From the NCBI GenBank assembly GCA_026184775.1, contig JANCYW010000013.1, forward strand, positions 305,001-369,000: a stretch of DNA of 64,000 nt, written 5' to 3'. This DNA is from Cyanidium caldarium (taxonomy: Eukaryota; Rhodophyta; Bangiophyceae; Cyanidiales; Cyanidiaceae). Of this stretch, positions 18,108 through 27,502 are shown in pieces. How positions within the stretch are numbered: the stretch's first letter is position 1; every line of letters begins with the position of its first letter. The notes beneath the pieces were generated by a model. That model was not told the DNA's origin. It ran no database searches and saw nothing but the letters and a program-made list of their open reading frames with translations. The position numbers and the translations under genes were made by a program.

Positions 18108-19355
18108 ATGTCGGAAGGTGGAAAATCCAAGAAGAGTCTCCTGGACAAGCTGAAGCCCGGCAGTGAGCTGCGCGACAAGCGCGATGTGGTGCTGCACTTC
18201 TCGCCCTCCTGGTTCGGTCTAGCTATGGGCACCGGCATCTTGGCCTTCGATATGGGCTTCACGCCGCTGCGTTTCCCGGGGCAGCAGGACCTCGGGTGGG
18301 CGCTGTGGTGGGTGACGGTGGTGCTGTTCGTGGCGGCGTCGGTGCTGTTCGTGGCGCGCTGGGTGTTGTACCCCAAAGACGCGCGCGATATATTCGAGCA
18401 CCCGGTGCACTCCATGTTCCTGGGGTGTATCCCGATTGCGCTGGGCACGATCGTGGACGGCACGTTGCTGTTTATCCAGCCGCGACTGGGATACGCCGGG
18501 GTGATTATCGCCATCGTGCTGTGGTGGATCGATTTCGTCATGGCGGTAGCGGCGGTGCTCAGCATCCCGCTGTGCATGATCTACCTGCAATCGCACAGTA
18601 TGGAGACGGTGACCTGCATTTGGTTGCTGGGCGTCGTGCCAGGCGTGGCAGTGTCGGCGAGCGGCAGTCTTTTGGCGCCGGTCATCGCGCACTCCGGCCA
18701 CGCGCAAGTCGTCGAGTACCTGTCGTTGGCGCTCATCGGTGCCGCGCTGCCGCTGTGCCTAACCATTCTGGTGCTGTTCTTTAATCGCATCGTGTTCCAC
18801 CATTTGCCGGCCAAGGAGGTGATTGTGAGCTGCTTCCTGCCGCTGAGCCCGCTGGGCGCCGGCGCGCTGGCCATTTCGCAGCTGGGCGCCGCCGCCAAGA
18901 ACGTGTTCCCGTCGGGACCGATGCGCGAGTACGTGCGCATGGCGGGCGGTCTGGGCATTTTCCTGGGCTATTTTTTGTGGGGGTTCGGTTTCTGGTGGTT
19001 CGCCTTTGCGTGTTTCGTGGTGGCGCGCGCCATGCGCGAGGGCCTGCCATTCAACCTCGGCTGGTGGTCGTTTGCGTTCCCGTTCGGGGCGTTCACGGCG
19101 GCGCTGCTCAATCTGGGCATTTTGTCGGGGTGGGTGCCGGCACAGGCGCTCGGCACCGGTTTCACCTGGGCGTTGTTTGCCGCGTGGCTGGTGCTGCTGT
19201 ACAGAACGGCCAAGCGCGTATGGACCGGCCAGCTGTTCAACGGCCCGCTGAAGGATGCGGCGTTGTTGCCGCCGCGAGAGGAAGAAGAAGGGGAGGAGAG
19301 CGAGCGGCCCTCGGAGGAGATGCGCATTGAGATGGCCGAACTGGATCGATCCTGA
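18108..19355 (+). CDS. TDT-family anion transporter (SSU1/Mae1/SLAC1-like)
   Basis: 415 residues with about ten hydrophobic helices. The N-terminal motif HFSPSWFGLAMGTGILAF is the signature of the tellurite-resistance/dicarboxylate transporter (TDT) family, which includes fungal sulfite pumps (SSU1), malate transporter Mae1, bacterial TehA and plant SLAC1 channels. LSPLGAGALAISQLG and the WWSFAFPFGAFTAAL segment in the last third are also typical. The hydrophilic ends are short; the C-tail is acidic (REEEEGEESERPSEEM). It probably exports sulfite, nitrate, malate or chloride across the plasma or an internal membrane; the substrate cannot be read from sequence. ATG 18108 opens with a charged MSEGGKSKKSLLDKL, a plausible cytosolic start. 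Confidence 0.88.
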   Translation: MSEGGKSKKSLLDKLKPGSELRDKRDVVLHFSPSWFGLAMGTGILAFDMGFTPLRFPGQQDLGWALWWVTVVLFVAASVLFVARWVLYPKDARDIFEHPVHSMFLGCIPIALGTIVDGTLLFIQPRLGYAGVIIAIVLWWIDFVMAVAAVLSIPLCMIYLQSHSMETVTCIWLLGVVPGVAVSASGSLLAPVIAHSGHAQVVEYLSLALIGAALPLCLTILVLFFNRIVFHHLPAKEVIVSCFLPLSPLGAGALAISQLGAAAKNVFPSGPMREYVRMAGGLGIFLGYFLWGFGFWWFAFACFVVARAMREGLPFNLGWWSFAFPFGAFTAALLNLGILSGWVPAQALGTGFTWALFAAWLVLLYRTAKRVWTGQLFNGPLKDAALLPPREEEEGEESERPSEEMRIEMAELDRS

Positions 19356-19727
19356 GCGAGTGTGTCGATGGAGAGCGTTGGTGCACCAGCCGGGCGAGTA
19401 GTAGGGAGAATGGCGACAAGCCGCGCGCCAGAGCGCAACCGAACAAGTCTAAAGTCTCAGCGGCGGCGTCAGAAATGCGGCGACCGTGGGAGTGCGCCTC
19501 ATCGAGACCGAGGAATCAGGCACTGCTCCTAGCGGTGCTCGTATTCGCATCCGACCCCCAGGCGGCTGCTTTGGCTCTATCGAGTTCTCCGCCGGGCCGA
19601 TCGTCGCGGACACGCGCTCGGCCGTTGCCAGACACCTCGTTCGAATCGGAGCGAGAGAGGCGACCGGCCGGCTGCATGTTGGTCGCGAGCAGACCGGTGG
19701 AATAGCGCGCGCGCACCGATAGGCGAG
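19356..19727. other. Intergenic, TDT transporter to plastid GPAT
   Basis: No supported gene. A sequence GTTCGAATC near 19631 resembles a pol III B box, but no tRNA folds around it. Confidence 0.45.
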
Positions 19728-19952
19728 ATGGAGAGCGAAGGAGCGGTCGACGGCCGTCCAGCGCCGAGGAGTTCGGTGGGGTTTGTGGGGAGTGTCGGCC
19801 GATGGGCCCGCACCGGGCAGCGACGGCCGTGGGGCGTGAGGCTGCGGGCGCGAGCGTCATCCGCTTGGCGCACGGTGACGGTAGCGTCGGCTGCGGGATC
19901 GGGTAACGTGGCGCGGACGACACTGACCACCCCGCCGTTTTCATCCTCTGCT

Positions 19953-19987
<35 letters not shown>

Positions 19988-21170
19988 GCCCCCACAAACG
20001 CGCTTTCGTTTCGCGCCGCCGGACGCTGCTGCTGCTGCCGCCGCCTCTCGCGGGGCTGACGACTGGGTTGCGGTGCCGTTTCCGGAACGACTGGAGCGGC
20101 TGTTGGCGGCGGGGAAGTTGGATGAGCGGCGAGGACACGTTCTGCGGCAATGGTACGAGACATACGAGGCGGCCGCGCGGCAGGCCGCGGCCGACGGCGT
20201 GCTGCTCGAGTACGGCTGCGCGTCCGGCGACGAAGACACCGTCCGGCAATGGTGCTCCGAGCACTTTGCGACCCTGTTCGATATCCTGGTGTATCAGCAG
20301 CAGCACCCGTTCCACTTTGCCCCGTACCATCGGGCCGTGCGCGGTCCGCCCTTCGATTACGCCGCGTTCGGCAACCTCATGTCGCGGCCGCTGTGTGACC
20401 TGAAGCGTTCGCATATGGACGCGCAGTCGGCGGCGGTCTTTCAGCGCATTGTGGAACAGCTGCAGGCGGGCGACAATGTGTGCCTGCTGGGCAATCACCA
20501 GAGCGAGGCCGACCCGTTCGCCATCTACCACATGTTCCGGCATCATTTCGGCGCGGCGGGCGCGCACCTGGCCCAGAGCATGATCTACATGGCCGGCGAT
20601 CGGGTACGGGAAGACCCGCTGGCGGCGCCGTTCAGCGCCGGCCGCTCGATGCTCACGGTATACTCCCGGAAGCACATGAACGACGAGCCGGAGCGTCGCG
20701 CGGAGAAACAGATGCACAACCGGCGCACGCTGAAAGAGATGGAGCGGCTGTTCTCACAGGGCGGTCAGTGCGTGTGGTTCGCCCCGAGCGGTGGACGGGA
20801 CCGTCGCTCGCCGGCCACCGGCAGAGTGGAGTGCGCGCCGTTCGACGCCGACGCCATCGAGCTGTTCCGGCTGTCGGCGGCGCGCGCCGCGCGGGCGTGT
20901 CATTACTACCCGATGGCGATCGGCACGTTTGTGATGATGCCGCCACCGGATGCGGTAGAGCGCGACAAGGGCGAGTCGCGAGTGGTGCGTTACGCGCCGC
21001 TGTGGATGAGTCTGATGCCGGAGCTAGACTGGGCCGAGGTAGAGGCGGCGGCGGGTAATGGCCCGGCGGCGTCGATGAGCAAAGCGGAGGCGCGCGAAGC
21101 CCGCAGTCGATACATTTACGAGCGCATCGCGCGTCAGTACCAGCAGATGGGAGCGTATGACGCGCAGTGA
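19728..21170 (+). CDS. ATS1: Plastid glycerol-3-phosphate acyltransferase
   Basis: 480 residues. The acyltransferase core matches the soluble plant plastid enzyme ATS1: block I LLGNHQSEADP (His and Asp of the HX4D motif), YMAGDRVREDPLAAPFSAGR, VYSRKHMNDEPE, RTLKEMERLFSQGGQ and WFAPSGGRDR with ATGRVECAPFDADAIEL. It transfers an acyl group from acyl-ACP to sn-1 of glycerol-3-phosphate, the first step of plastid glycerolipid synthesis. The first 110 residues are basic, Ser/Ala-rich, include a proline run and carry GFVGSVGRW, consistent with a transit peptide. It partners biochemically with the LPAAT at 41017. Its stop lies 6 bp from the stop of the convergent MED8 gene. Confidence 0.9.
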
Positions 21171-21176
21171 GGAGCG

Positions 21177-21773
21177 TCAGGCGTATCCGTGGCCCTGATC
21201 GAGCGCGTCGAGGGTAACGGCCATCTCGGATAGGTGGCCTGGGCGCGCGTGCCGCGCAGTGTCGGCCGCGTTGGATGTGGTCGGTGCGGCCGCTGCCAGG
21301 GCGGCGCGCGTCTCCTCCAACTGCTCCAACAGCAGCGTCACGGTGTCGTGAAAGGCGTGCACGCGCGCGAGAAAGGCGGCGGCATCTTCACCGCGTCCCC
21401 GTCGCTCCTCCATAAAGGCGCTCCACCGTTGTGCAGCCTGGCGCTCGCGTTCCACGTCCGGTTTGGTGCGCAGCAGTTCCGGCAGGGTGCTGGCGGCCGA
21501 CACCGGCTCCAGGAGGTATTCGACGCGTTGACTCCCCGCGGTGGGCGGCTGCGACTGAAACCGCGCGAGATCGTCGACGAGCAGGGTGAACATTTTCAGG
21601 CACAACGCCAGCTGCGTGAACAGGGGAGCGTGGTCGGTGGCACCGCCACCGGCGGCCGCCGATTCATCTCGCGCGCGGTACAGCGCCAGCCGCAGCTGAT
21701 CCACCTGACCGTACAATTCCACGGTGCGAGCGTGCAACGACTGCAGCAGCGTGATCGCTCGCGGGTTATTCAT
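21177..21773 (-). CDS. MED8: Mediator complex subunit 8
   Basis: 198 residues, mostly helical. An N-terminal helix (AITLLQSLHARTVELYGQVD) is followed by LFTQLALCLKMFTLLVDDLA and then the short conserved segment LPELLRTKPDVERERQ. That segment resembles the LRTKPDPE motif that follows the helical part of Med8 in animals and plants. Med8 is in the head module of Mediator and bridges regulators and RNA polymerase II. Length is near the family norm. ATG 21771-21773 (MNNPRAITLL) is preferred; the longer open frame adds only low-complexity His/Pro. The call rests mainly on that motif and the layout of helices. Confidence 0.6.
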   Translation of the reverse strand: MNNPRAITLLQSLHARTVELYGQVDQLRLALYRARDESAAAGGGATDHAPLFTQLALCLKMFTLLVDDLARFQSQPPTAGSQRVEYLLEPVSAASTLPELLRTKPDVERERQAAQRWSAFMEERRGRGEDAAAFLARVHAFHDTVTLLLEQLEETRAALAAAAPTTSNAADTARHARPGHLSEMAVTLDALDQGHGYA

Positions 21774-22098
21774 GACGAGGGGGACACATAGGCGAAGGTG
21801 GCACTGAACGAGGAGGGCAGCGAGAGGGAGAGCGTGTGTGTGTGTGTGCGGAGCGCTGCGTGGGGCAGGTCGCAACCGCCGCCTCTGCGGTGATCACGGC
21901 ATCCAGGGACAGCCCGCGATGCACGACCACCAACGTGCGCCCGCACGAGGGGACACACGCGCAGACGATATGTCGAGTGCGTTTTACGGGTTGTACGCAC
22001 AGACACCATCGAATGCACCCATCATGCTGACATAGCAGCTCCACCCACCTCGTGCGCGACCCCTGTTCCCTCCACAGCTCGTGCCCCGACCTCTCCTC
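21774..22098. other. Intergenic with short (TG)n
   Basis: No supported gene. It contains a (TG)n stretch near 21834-21848 and is the promoter side of MED8. Confidence 0.45.
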
Positions 22099-22767
22099 TC
22101 ATGCGCGCATGCGACCCAGCTCCAACCCGATGTTGGGGTCGGTTTGCGACTGCGACCACATGGTGGTCAGGATGGACAGCAGCAGCAACAGCGCTATCCA
22201 GAAGCGCCAGTCGCGCAACAGGGCCTCGCGGCTGGGCGGCGTGAGCGCCGCCTGCAGCGAGTACCAAGCGCGCAGGGCCGCTTGCTCGGGCGGGCTGCGC
22301 ACGCGGCGCTCGCGCGGCAACCCCGGCGATTTCAGCCCGCCCGACTGTTTGAAGCGCACCCACTCCGCATTCCAATCGATACGCGTCTGCGGCACCTGGT
22401 GCGGCTCTCGTGCCGGCTGCGGTTGGGCGCCCGTCGGTTCCGCGGCGCCCGACGGCTCCGGCTCGTGTCGCTTCTCTGAATCGTCGTCCGGTTCCGACGA
22501 ATGCGGCTCGGGTGATTCGGCAGAGAGGCGCAGACGATAGAGAAGAGTGGCGTGGGGAGCGAGAGGGAGTGCCGGTGCCTCCACTCGCCGCCCGCGATGT
22601 TGGTGGTGCGGCTGGCCGAAAGGGGAACCGACCGCGGGGCAACTGGACGGGGTGAAGCGGGAGCACCGTGCTCGGTGGCCGGAGACGAGCGGCAGCTTCC
22701 GCGCAACTCCCGCGGACGGCGCCCAAGCGAATGAGAAGAGGACGAGTGTACTGCAACAGCTGTCCAT
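22099..22767 (-). CDS. Hypothetical tail-anchored membrane protein, possibly plastid
   Basis: 222 residues from ATG 22767; another in-frame ATG is at 22842. The N-terminal 80 residues (MDSCCSTLVLFSFAWAP onwards) look like a targeting region rich in Ser, Arg and Pro. An acidic stretch (SSEPDDDSEKRHEPEP) follows, then a more ordered part (RIDWNAEWVRFKQSGGLKSP). Near the C-terminus is one membrane helix (DWRFWIALLLLLSILTTMWS) with a short tail (PNIGLELGRMRA). The W-rich DWNAEW block and C-terminal helix recall small thylakoid or envelope proteins of algae, but I do not recognise the family. It precedes MED8 in the same direction. Confidence 0.55.
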   Translation of the reverse strand: MDSCCSTLVLFSFAWAPSAGVARKLPLVSGHRARCSRFTPSSCPAVGSPFGQPHHQHRGRRVEAPALPLAPHATLLYRLRLSAESPEPHSSEPDDDSEKRHEPEPSGAAEPTGAQPQPAREPHQVPQTRIDWNAEWVRFKQSGGLKSPGLPRERRVRSPPEQAALRAWYSLQAALTPPSREALLRDWRFWIALLLLLSILTTMWSQSQTDPNIGLELGRMRA

Positions 22768-23163
22768 GGGTGGTGCAAGTGGGCGGAGCGCTTCCAGGGC
22801 GTCGGTCGACTCTGGTGGCGCGTCTCGCTGTGGCCACCTCATTCCGAAGGGGGAACGTGCGGGTAAAACCAGCGACGACGACCGAAAACCGGTCCTGAGC
22901 GACTCGGACGGATGCGCTGCACAACCGGTGGCACGCTTGACCCCACGTGAGAGGTCTTTGTGGGTCTTCGGTGGCGGTCGATGCTCTGCTCGCGGCTGCC
23001 GACCCCGACAAGCGCGCGGGGCAGCGGCCGAAATCTGCGCGCCCGCCGGGGGCACACACCGCAACGAACAGCGGCGAGTGTGTTGCGCATGCGGACCACC
23101 GGGCGCGCGCATTCGAGTCGGGCAAAAGGCACCACCCGTTGCACGCACTACCTTTGCGGCACT

Positions 23164-23973
23164 TTACAAATCGCTGGTAATGATAGAGGCGTCGAGTTTG
23201 ACGCTCTCGCCGGCGCGGAAGGGTGGCAAGCCGAGGTACGGACAGTTGGCGCAGCGGAAAGCGTCGCCCAGGTTGCAGTTGTTGCACGCACCCGTGCGTG
23301 GTTGGAACTGTAGTGGATGGGGTGGCGCCTGCTTGCCTTCCGCCTGCTCTTTCAGGCCGCACGTGCAGTTGGCACACGGCTGTCGACCGGCCGGGCGCTG
23401 ACTGTCCCCGGTGCCACATCCCGCTTTGGCGCTGCCACTCCCGGTGACTCTCTGCCGCAGCGCCTCACTGGGCAACAGCTCTTCCTCATCCAGATACTCC
23501 GCGCCGTGGTCGCTCACGGTGATCGGCACGGCAGCGCCGAGCACACCGTCGGCCGCAGCGGGCCGCCGGGCCACGATCCAGCCCTCCGCAGCACCATCTT
23601 GCGAATGAGCGTCTTCCGCCACGTTCCATCCGGCCATGCACAACCGCTGCTGCAGTGAGGCGCGCCACGACGACAGCCCCTTCACCTCCTCCTCGGCCGC
23701 CGACACTCGCACCCGCAGCTCACCGCCCGGCTGAACGCCCTCCAACAACGCGCCCAACCACTCGAGGTCCAGACACGCCGCCCGCACCCGTTCCCGCACA
23801 GATAAATCGGTCACGCCATCCGTCGCGCAAATTACCTCCACCCCCTCCGCTCCCGAGCTGCCCATCAGCTCGGCGTGCGCCCGAAGCGCTCGCACCGCCG
23901 CCGAGACGTCATCGACGCCGCGCACCAGCGCCGCCACCTCCACCCGCCAACAACCGCCGTCCACCGTGCCCAT
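23164..23973 (-). CDS. DRE2: Anamorsin / Dre2, cytosolic Fe-S assembly electron carrier
   Basis: 269 residues. The C-terminal CIAPIN1 domain holds both cluster sites: a CxxCxC-type set (CGTG... CANCTCGL) and the twin CxxC pair [15 protein letters not shown], followed by the conserved [12 protein letters not shown]. The N-terminal 140 residues form the degenerate methyltransferase-like domain typical of the family. Dre2 passes electrons from Tah18/NDOR1 to the cytosolic iron-sulfur assembly machinery. The first real ATG is 23971-23973 (MGTVDGGCW). It lies only 18 bp downstream of the pol III terminator of the tRNA gene on the same strand, so its promoter or leader must overlap the tRNA unit. 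Confidence 0.9.
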   Translation of the reverse strand: MGTVDGGCWRVEVAALVRGVDDVSAAVRALRAHAELMGSSGAEGVEVICATDGVTDLSVRERVRAACLDLEWLGALLEGVQPGGELRVRVSAAEEEVKGLSSWRASLQQRLCMAGWNVAEDAHSQDGAAEGWIVARRPAAADGVLGAAVPITVSDHGAEYLDEEELLPSEALRQRVTGSGSAKAGCGTGDSQRPAGRQPCANCTCGLKEQAEGKQAPPHPLQFQPRTGACNNCNLGDAFRCANCPYLGLPPFRAGESVKLDASIITSDL

Positions 23974-23990
23974 CAAGTCCAAAAACCAAC

Positions 23991-23995
23991 AAAAA
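23991..23995 (-). terminator. RNA polymerase III terminator (T5)
   Basis: TTTTT on the minus strand, 9 bp after the last base assigned to the 5' half of the tRNA. A second T5 follows at 23985-23981. Confidence 0.7.
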
Positions 23996-24004
23996 CGTAC
24001 GCCC

Positions 24005-24149
24005 TACTAGTGAGGTGCTCTACCCCTGAGCTACGAAGGCACGTCGGTCGGTGGGCGCGCGCGCCGAGAGCTGCTCCCCGCGTCCACGCCCGCCGACCGA
24101 ACGAGAGCGAGCGAGCCTTCGAAGGGATTCGAACCCTTGACCTTCTCAT
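24005..24149 (-). tRNA. Circularly permuted tRNA-Thr(AGU) gene
   Basis: Reading the minus strand, the 3' half comes first (24149-24114): position 38 A, anticodon-stem strand TGAGA, variable loop AGGTC, T arm AAGGG-TTCGAAT-CCCTT, acceptor strand CGAAGGC and discriminator T. After 73 bp (24113-24041) comes the 5' half (24040-24005): acceptor GCCTTCG, TA, D arm GCTC-AGGGGTA-GAGC, A, anticodon strand CCTCA and loop CTAGTA with anticodon AGT (24008-24006). The acceptor strands pair perfectly (7/7), the D and T arms perfectly, the anticodon stem 4/5 with a C27-A43 mismatch. G1-C72 and C2-G71 are threonine identity pairs. The leader AUGCCC (24162-24157) can pair with the trailer GGGCGU (24004-23999), as expected near a splice site; the internal loop is not a perfect bulge-helix-bulge. 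Such genes are known from C. merolae and some prasinophytes. Confidence 0.88.
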
Positions 24150-24194
24150 CGCCGACGGGCATTCGATGTCGAGGGCGACGCGAGCGAAACCGAA

Positions 24195-24200
24195 TATAAA
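24195..24200 (+). promoter_or_regulatory. TATA-box-like sequence
   Basis: TATAAA on the plus strand 85 bp before the ENP2 ATG; read on the minus strand it is TTTATA, about 45 bp before the permuted tRNA. It could serve either unit. Confidence 0.4.
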
Positions 24201-24284
24201 CGAGGAGGCGCGACGGCTCGGCACCCGGCGGGTTGTTCCACGAGTCGCAACGCTTCCACGCAAAACGGTCTTCCCTTGTCTGCC

Positions 24285-26255
24285 ATGCGTGGGGGCGCGG
24301 AGGTGGGCACGTTGCATTTGCAATCGGGTGCGGGCGTGCCGGTGTATCATATCACCTCGCGGCCGGCGAAGTGGGGCGTGGAGACCGGTGTGCGCCGACC
24401 GCGCACCGGCGGTGGACGCGCTCGTACCCGTCGACGAGGGCAGCATTCGTCTGGCACTTTTCCCGATGGCATTGCGCCCACCCATTCCGTGCAGTTACTG
24501 CACGATCTGTCCTTTCCAGGCGCTTGTCATCGCGTTCGCAACACCCCGTCGAGCACGCACCTGGTGGCGGTGGGCACGTACCCGCCGCAAGTGCGGGTGT
24601 ACGAGTACGCCGAGCTGGGTCTGAAGTTTGAACGGCACTTGGATGCGGTCGCCTGCGATGTGCTGGTGCTGGAGGATGACTGGCGCAAGCTGGCTATGTT
24701 GCGGGTGGATCGGGTGCTGGAATTTCACTCCCAGTACGGGCGGCACGCCACGGTGCGCATACCCACACCGGGCCGGGCGCTGGCGCTGCACGCGACCACC
24801 TGTGATTTGTACGTGGCGGCGTCCGGCTCACAGGTGTATCGTCTGAATTTGGACGAGGGCCGTTTCCTGCCGCCGCTGCACACCGCCTCGGAGAGCAACG
24901 AGTGCATCGCGTTGAACGCAGCGCACTCGATGGTGGTGTGCGGCGGCAGTGGCGGCGGTGTGGAGGCGTTCGATCCGCGCACCGAGCCGCACCGCCGGGC
25001 AGCGCAATGGTCGGTGGCGGCCGATGCCACCGGCAGCGATGCCGATGCGGTGACCGCGGTGGACCTCTCCGGACTGCAGTTGTTGTGCGGGACGCAGTCC
25101 GGCTGGGCGCTGCTGTACGACATTCGCGCCGGGGCACCGCTGGCCAAGCGCCGTATGGGATATGGCGTGCCGGTGGTAAGCGCCACGTTCCGGCACTCGA
25201 CGCACGCGGAGACGCGCTCGGCCACGCAGGCGGTGTTGGCCGATCGCAAGTGCGTGAAAATCTGGGAGCAGCCGGAGCGGCTGGCCGAGGCTCCGTTGGC
25301 GGCCTTCGAACCGCCCGCCGATATTCACCACGTGGAGACGCAGTTTGGCGGCGCCGGTTTGATCCTGGCGGCGTGCGAGGACCAGCCGGTGCATGCGTAT
25401 TATCTACCGGCGCTGGGGCCGGCCCCGAAATGGTGTGCATTTCTGGACCACATGACCGAGGAGTTGGCCGACGGTGGCATCGGGCGCAGCGCCGGTGCCG
25501 CGACCGACACCGCCGCTACTGCAGGCACGGTGTACGAGCACTACAAGTTTGTGACGCGCGCTGAGGTGGCGGCGCTCGGACTGAACGAGGCGCTGGGCAC
25601 CGAGCAGCTCCAGCCGTACCTGCACGGCTTTCTGATGGATGTGAGAGCGTATCGCAAGGCGAAGTCCGCCGCCGAGCCGTACGCTTACGAAGAGTGGCGG
25701 CAGGCGCGGTTGCAGGAGAAGCTGGAGCAGCAGCGCGAGCAACGCATTCGGCAACGCAATGCGGGGGCGAAGCGCAAGCCGGCGGAGACGGATGAGCGGT
25801 TCGCGGCGCGCTGGACGCACGACGACTATGTGGTGAGCGAGGATCACGAGCGCTGGCGCCACTTGCATCCGACCGCCAGCGTGAGGCGCCGCCGCGAGCG
25901 CGACTCCGATGAAGAGAATGACGAGAGTGACGAAGATGGGGAAGGAGGGGAGGAGGAGCATGACGACGATGACGATGACGATGCGTTGGCGGCGGAGGCC
26001 GCGCGCTTGTTGCGAGAGCGGGAGCGGGCGGCGCGACAACGGTCGTCGAATGCTTTGCAGTCGAGGCGCCGTTCGGCCACACTGACCGCGTCATTCAGTC
26101 GAGAGCGCACTCATGCTGATCAGGCAGCCGATACCCCGCCGACCGACTCGACGGGATGGTCGGTGGATGAGCGCCAACTGCCCCTGCAAGCGCGTCTGAC
26201 GTTGCGTGCCCAGCGCGCTGCGTCGGCGAGACGCAAACACAGTGCGGGTGTGTGA
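24285..26255 (+). CDS. ENP2: NOL10/Enp2 WD-repeat ribosome biogenesis factor
   Basis: 656 residues. The WD part matches Enp2: VGTYPPQVRVYEYAELGLKF, WRKLAMLRVDRVLEFHSQYG, TCDLYVAASGSQVYRLNLDE and GRFLPPLHTASESNECIAL. The segment TDERFAARWTHDDYVV towards the C-terminus is the NUC153/NOL10 region, followed by an acidic stretch (EENDESDEDGEGGEEEHD) and a basic tail. Enp2 is a nucleolar factor needed for 18S rRNA processing in the small-subunit processome. ATG 24285 is the first in frame. The N-terminal 60 residues are unusually basic compared with yeast, with an insert between PVYHITSRPAKW and the first blade. It is divergent from DRE2 across the tRNA gene. Confidence 0.9.
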   Translation: MRGGAEVGTLHLQSGAGVPVYHITSRPAKWGVETGVRRPRTGGGRARTRRRGQHSSGTFPDGIAPTHSVQLLHDLSFPGACHRVRNTPSSTHLVAVGTYPPQVRVYEYAELGLKFERHLDAVACDVLVLEDDWRKLAMLRVDRVLEFHSQYGRHATVRIPTPGRALALHATTCDLYVAASGSQVYRLNLDEGRFLPPLHTASESNECIALNAAHSMVVCGGSGGGVEAFDPRTEPHRRAAQWSVAADATGSDADAVTAVDLSGLQLLCGTQSGWALLYDIRAGAPLAKRRMGYGVPVVSATFRHSTHAETRSATQAVLADRKCVKIWEQPERLAEAPLAAFEPPADIHHVETQFGGAGLILAACEDQPVHAYYLPALGPAPKWCAFLDHMTEELADGGIGRSAGAATDTAATAGTVYEHYKFVTRAEVAALGLNEALGTEQLQPYLHGFLMDVRAYRKAKSAAEPYAYEEWRQARLQEKLEQQREQRIRQRNAGAKRKPAETDERFAARWTHDDYVVSEDHERWRHLHPTASVRRRRERDSDEENDESDEDGEGGEEEHDDDDDDDALAAEAARLLRERERAARQRSSNALQSRRRSATLTASFSRERTHADQAADTPPTDSTGWSVDERQLPLQARLTLRAQRAASARRKHSAGV

Positions 26256-26555
26256 GCGTGTTGGACGCGTGGCGATGCCGTAAAGAAGAGGCTCTCGAGT
26301 GCATTGGCCGTGCGGACCGACGTTCGGTTTGCACAGCTCAGGACGTTGTCGTGAAAGCGTTTGCTCAGACAGCACTGTGCTGAGGGTGGCCCGGGGCACG
26401 GAGGGCGACGTCAAAGTGGAGACTGCAAACGCCCGGGATCATTCTCCGGCACGCGGTGGAGCGGTGGTGCTACCGCTAGGAGAGACGGTTGCTGGGCGGT
26501 TGCGGTCGGCACACACCGCCGCGCACACGGGGTGCGCCACGACACTCTTTCCGTC
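26256..26555. other. Intergenic, ENP2 to RNase H
   Basis: Nothing recognisable beyond the promoter of the RNase H gene. Confidence 0.4.
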
Positions 26556-27227
26556 ATGGACGATGCAACGCCAGCACCCGCCTCCACAACCCGTCATCGT
26601 GCAGCTCGCAATTGCGGTACAGTGCGCGGAGAGCGCAAGCGGCGGCGACGGGACGACCGGTCGGATGAGGCCACCCCGACAACCGACGAAACCGCGTCAC
26701 CCGTGCCGACGCAACCTACTGCGGCCGGTTGGCACTGCATCGCCTATGCGGACGGAGCGTCTCGGGGCAATCCGGGTCTGGCAGCTGCGGGTGCCATTTT
26801 GTACGACGCCGACGGTATGCGGCTGCGGGCGCGGGTGTATCGCTTCCTGGGCGACGGCCTCACCAACAACTACGCCGAGTACGTCGGAGCGATCGAGGGC
26901 GCGCGGCTGGCGCGCTCGCTGGGCGCCACCTCGCTGGAGATGCGTCTGGATAGCGAGCTGCTGGTGCGCCAGCTGAATGGCCAGTACCGGGTGAGGCACG
27001 AGCGCTTGCGGGCGCTGCACCGCGAACTGCAGCAACTGCTGAGCAGCGCGCCCATCGCCGGCGCCTACCAAGTGGTGCATGTGCGCCGCGAAGGCAATCG
27101 CGAGGCCGACACCCTGGCCAACCGGGCGCTCGACACCCGCACCAGCAATGTGGAGGTGGTGTCGGGGGAGCTTGGGGATGCAGAGGGCGTGCCCGATGCG
27201 ACGAAGACGCCCAATGAGCGCATATGA
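26556..27227 (+). CDS. Ribonuclease H-like protein (type 1, prokaryote-style)
   Basis: 223 residues. The RNase H fold starts with CIAYADGASRGNPGLAAAGAIL, the DGxxRGNPG signature, and continues with NNYAEYVGAIEGARLA, LEMRLDSELLVRQLNGQYR and VVHVRREGNREADTLANRAL. The four acidic metal ligands are present: Asp in YADG, Glu in YAEY, Asp in LDSE and Asp in READ. There is no hybrid-binding domain; the first 65 residues are basic and Thr/Pro-rich. This short form resembles bacterial/archaeal and plant single-domain RNases HI that degrade the RNA of RNA-DNA hybrids. The N-terminus could be an organelle signal or a nuclear signal. No reverse transcriptase lies nearby, so it is a host gene rather than part of a retroelement. 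Confidence 0.85.
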   Translation: MDDATPAPASTTRHRAARNCGTVRGERKRRRRDDRSDEATPTTDETASPVPTQPTAAGWHCIAYADGASRGNPGLAAAGAILYDADGMRLRARVYRFLGDGLTNNYAEYVGAIEGARLARSLGATSLEMRLDSELLVRQLNGQYRVRHERLRALHRELQQLLSSAPIAGAYQVVHVRREGNREADTLANRALDTRTSNVEVVSGELGDAEGVPDATKTPNERI

Positions 27228-27502
27228 GGAGGTGCGGAACACACGACACCATCATGGTCTTTCGCACAATACACGATATCGGTCGTAACGATGCCCCCAT
27301 ACGCTTCCGCAGCGCTCCGCGCTCGGAAAGGTGCTCCCACCGCGGCGCGTTCCTGAATCGTACACACGCGCGCGCACGCTGCGGGTTCGACCGCGGGGAG
27401 CCGCGGCGGACGCCGAGCGACACGCCGCGGTTCGCACCCGAGGCGTTCATCCGAGGGCGCTCTGGTGCCGCCCACACCCATTCCCCTCATCGCCTCCTCC
27501 CC

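Noticed and set aside
19620-19650. GTTCGAATC, a B-box-like sequence suggesting another tRNA
   Set aside because: No matching acceptor, D arm or anticodon arm in either normal or permuted order, and no terminator.
26556-27227. RNase H domain as remnant of a retroelement
   Set aside because: Stand-alone intact host-type gene; no reverse transcriptase, integrase or terminal repeats nearby.
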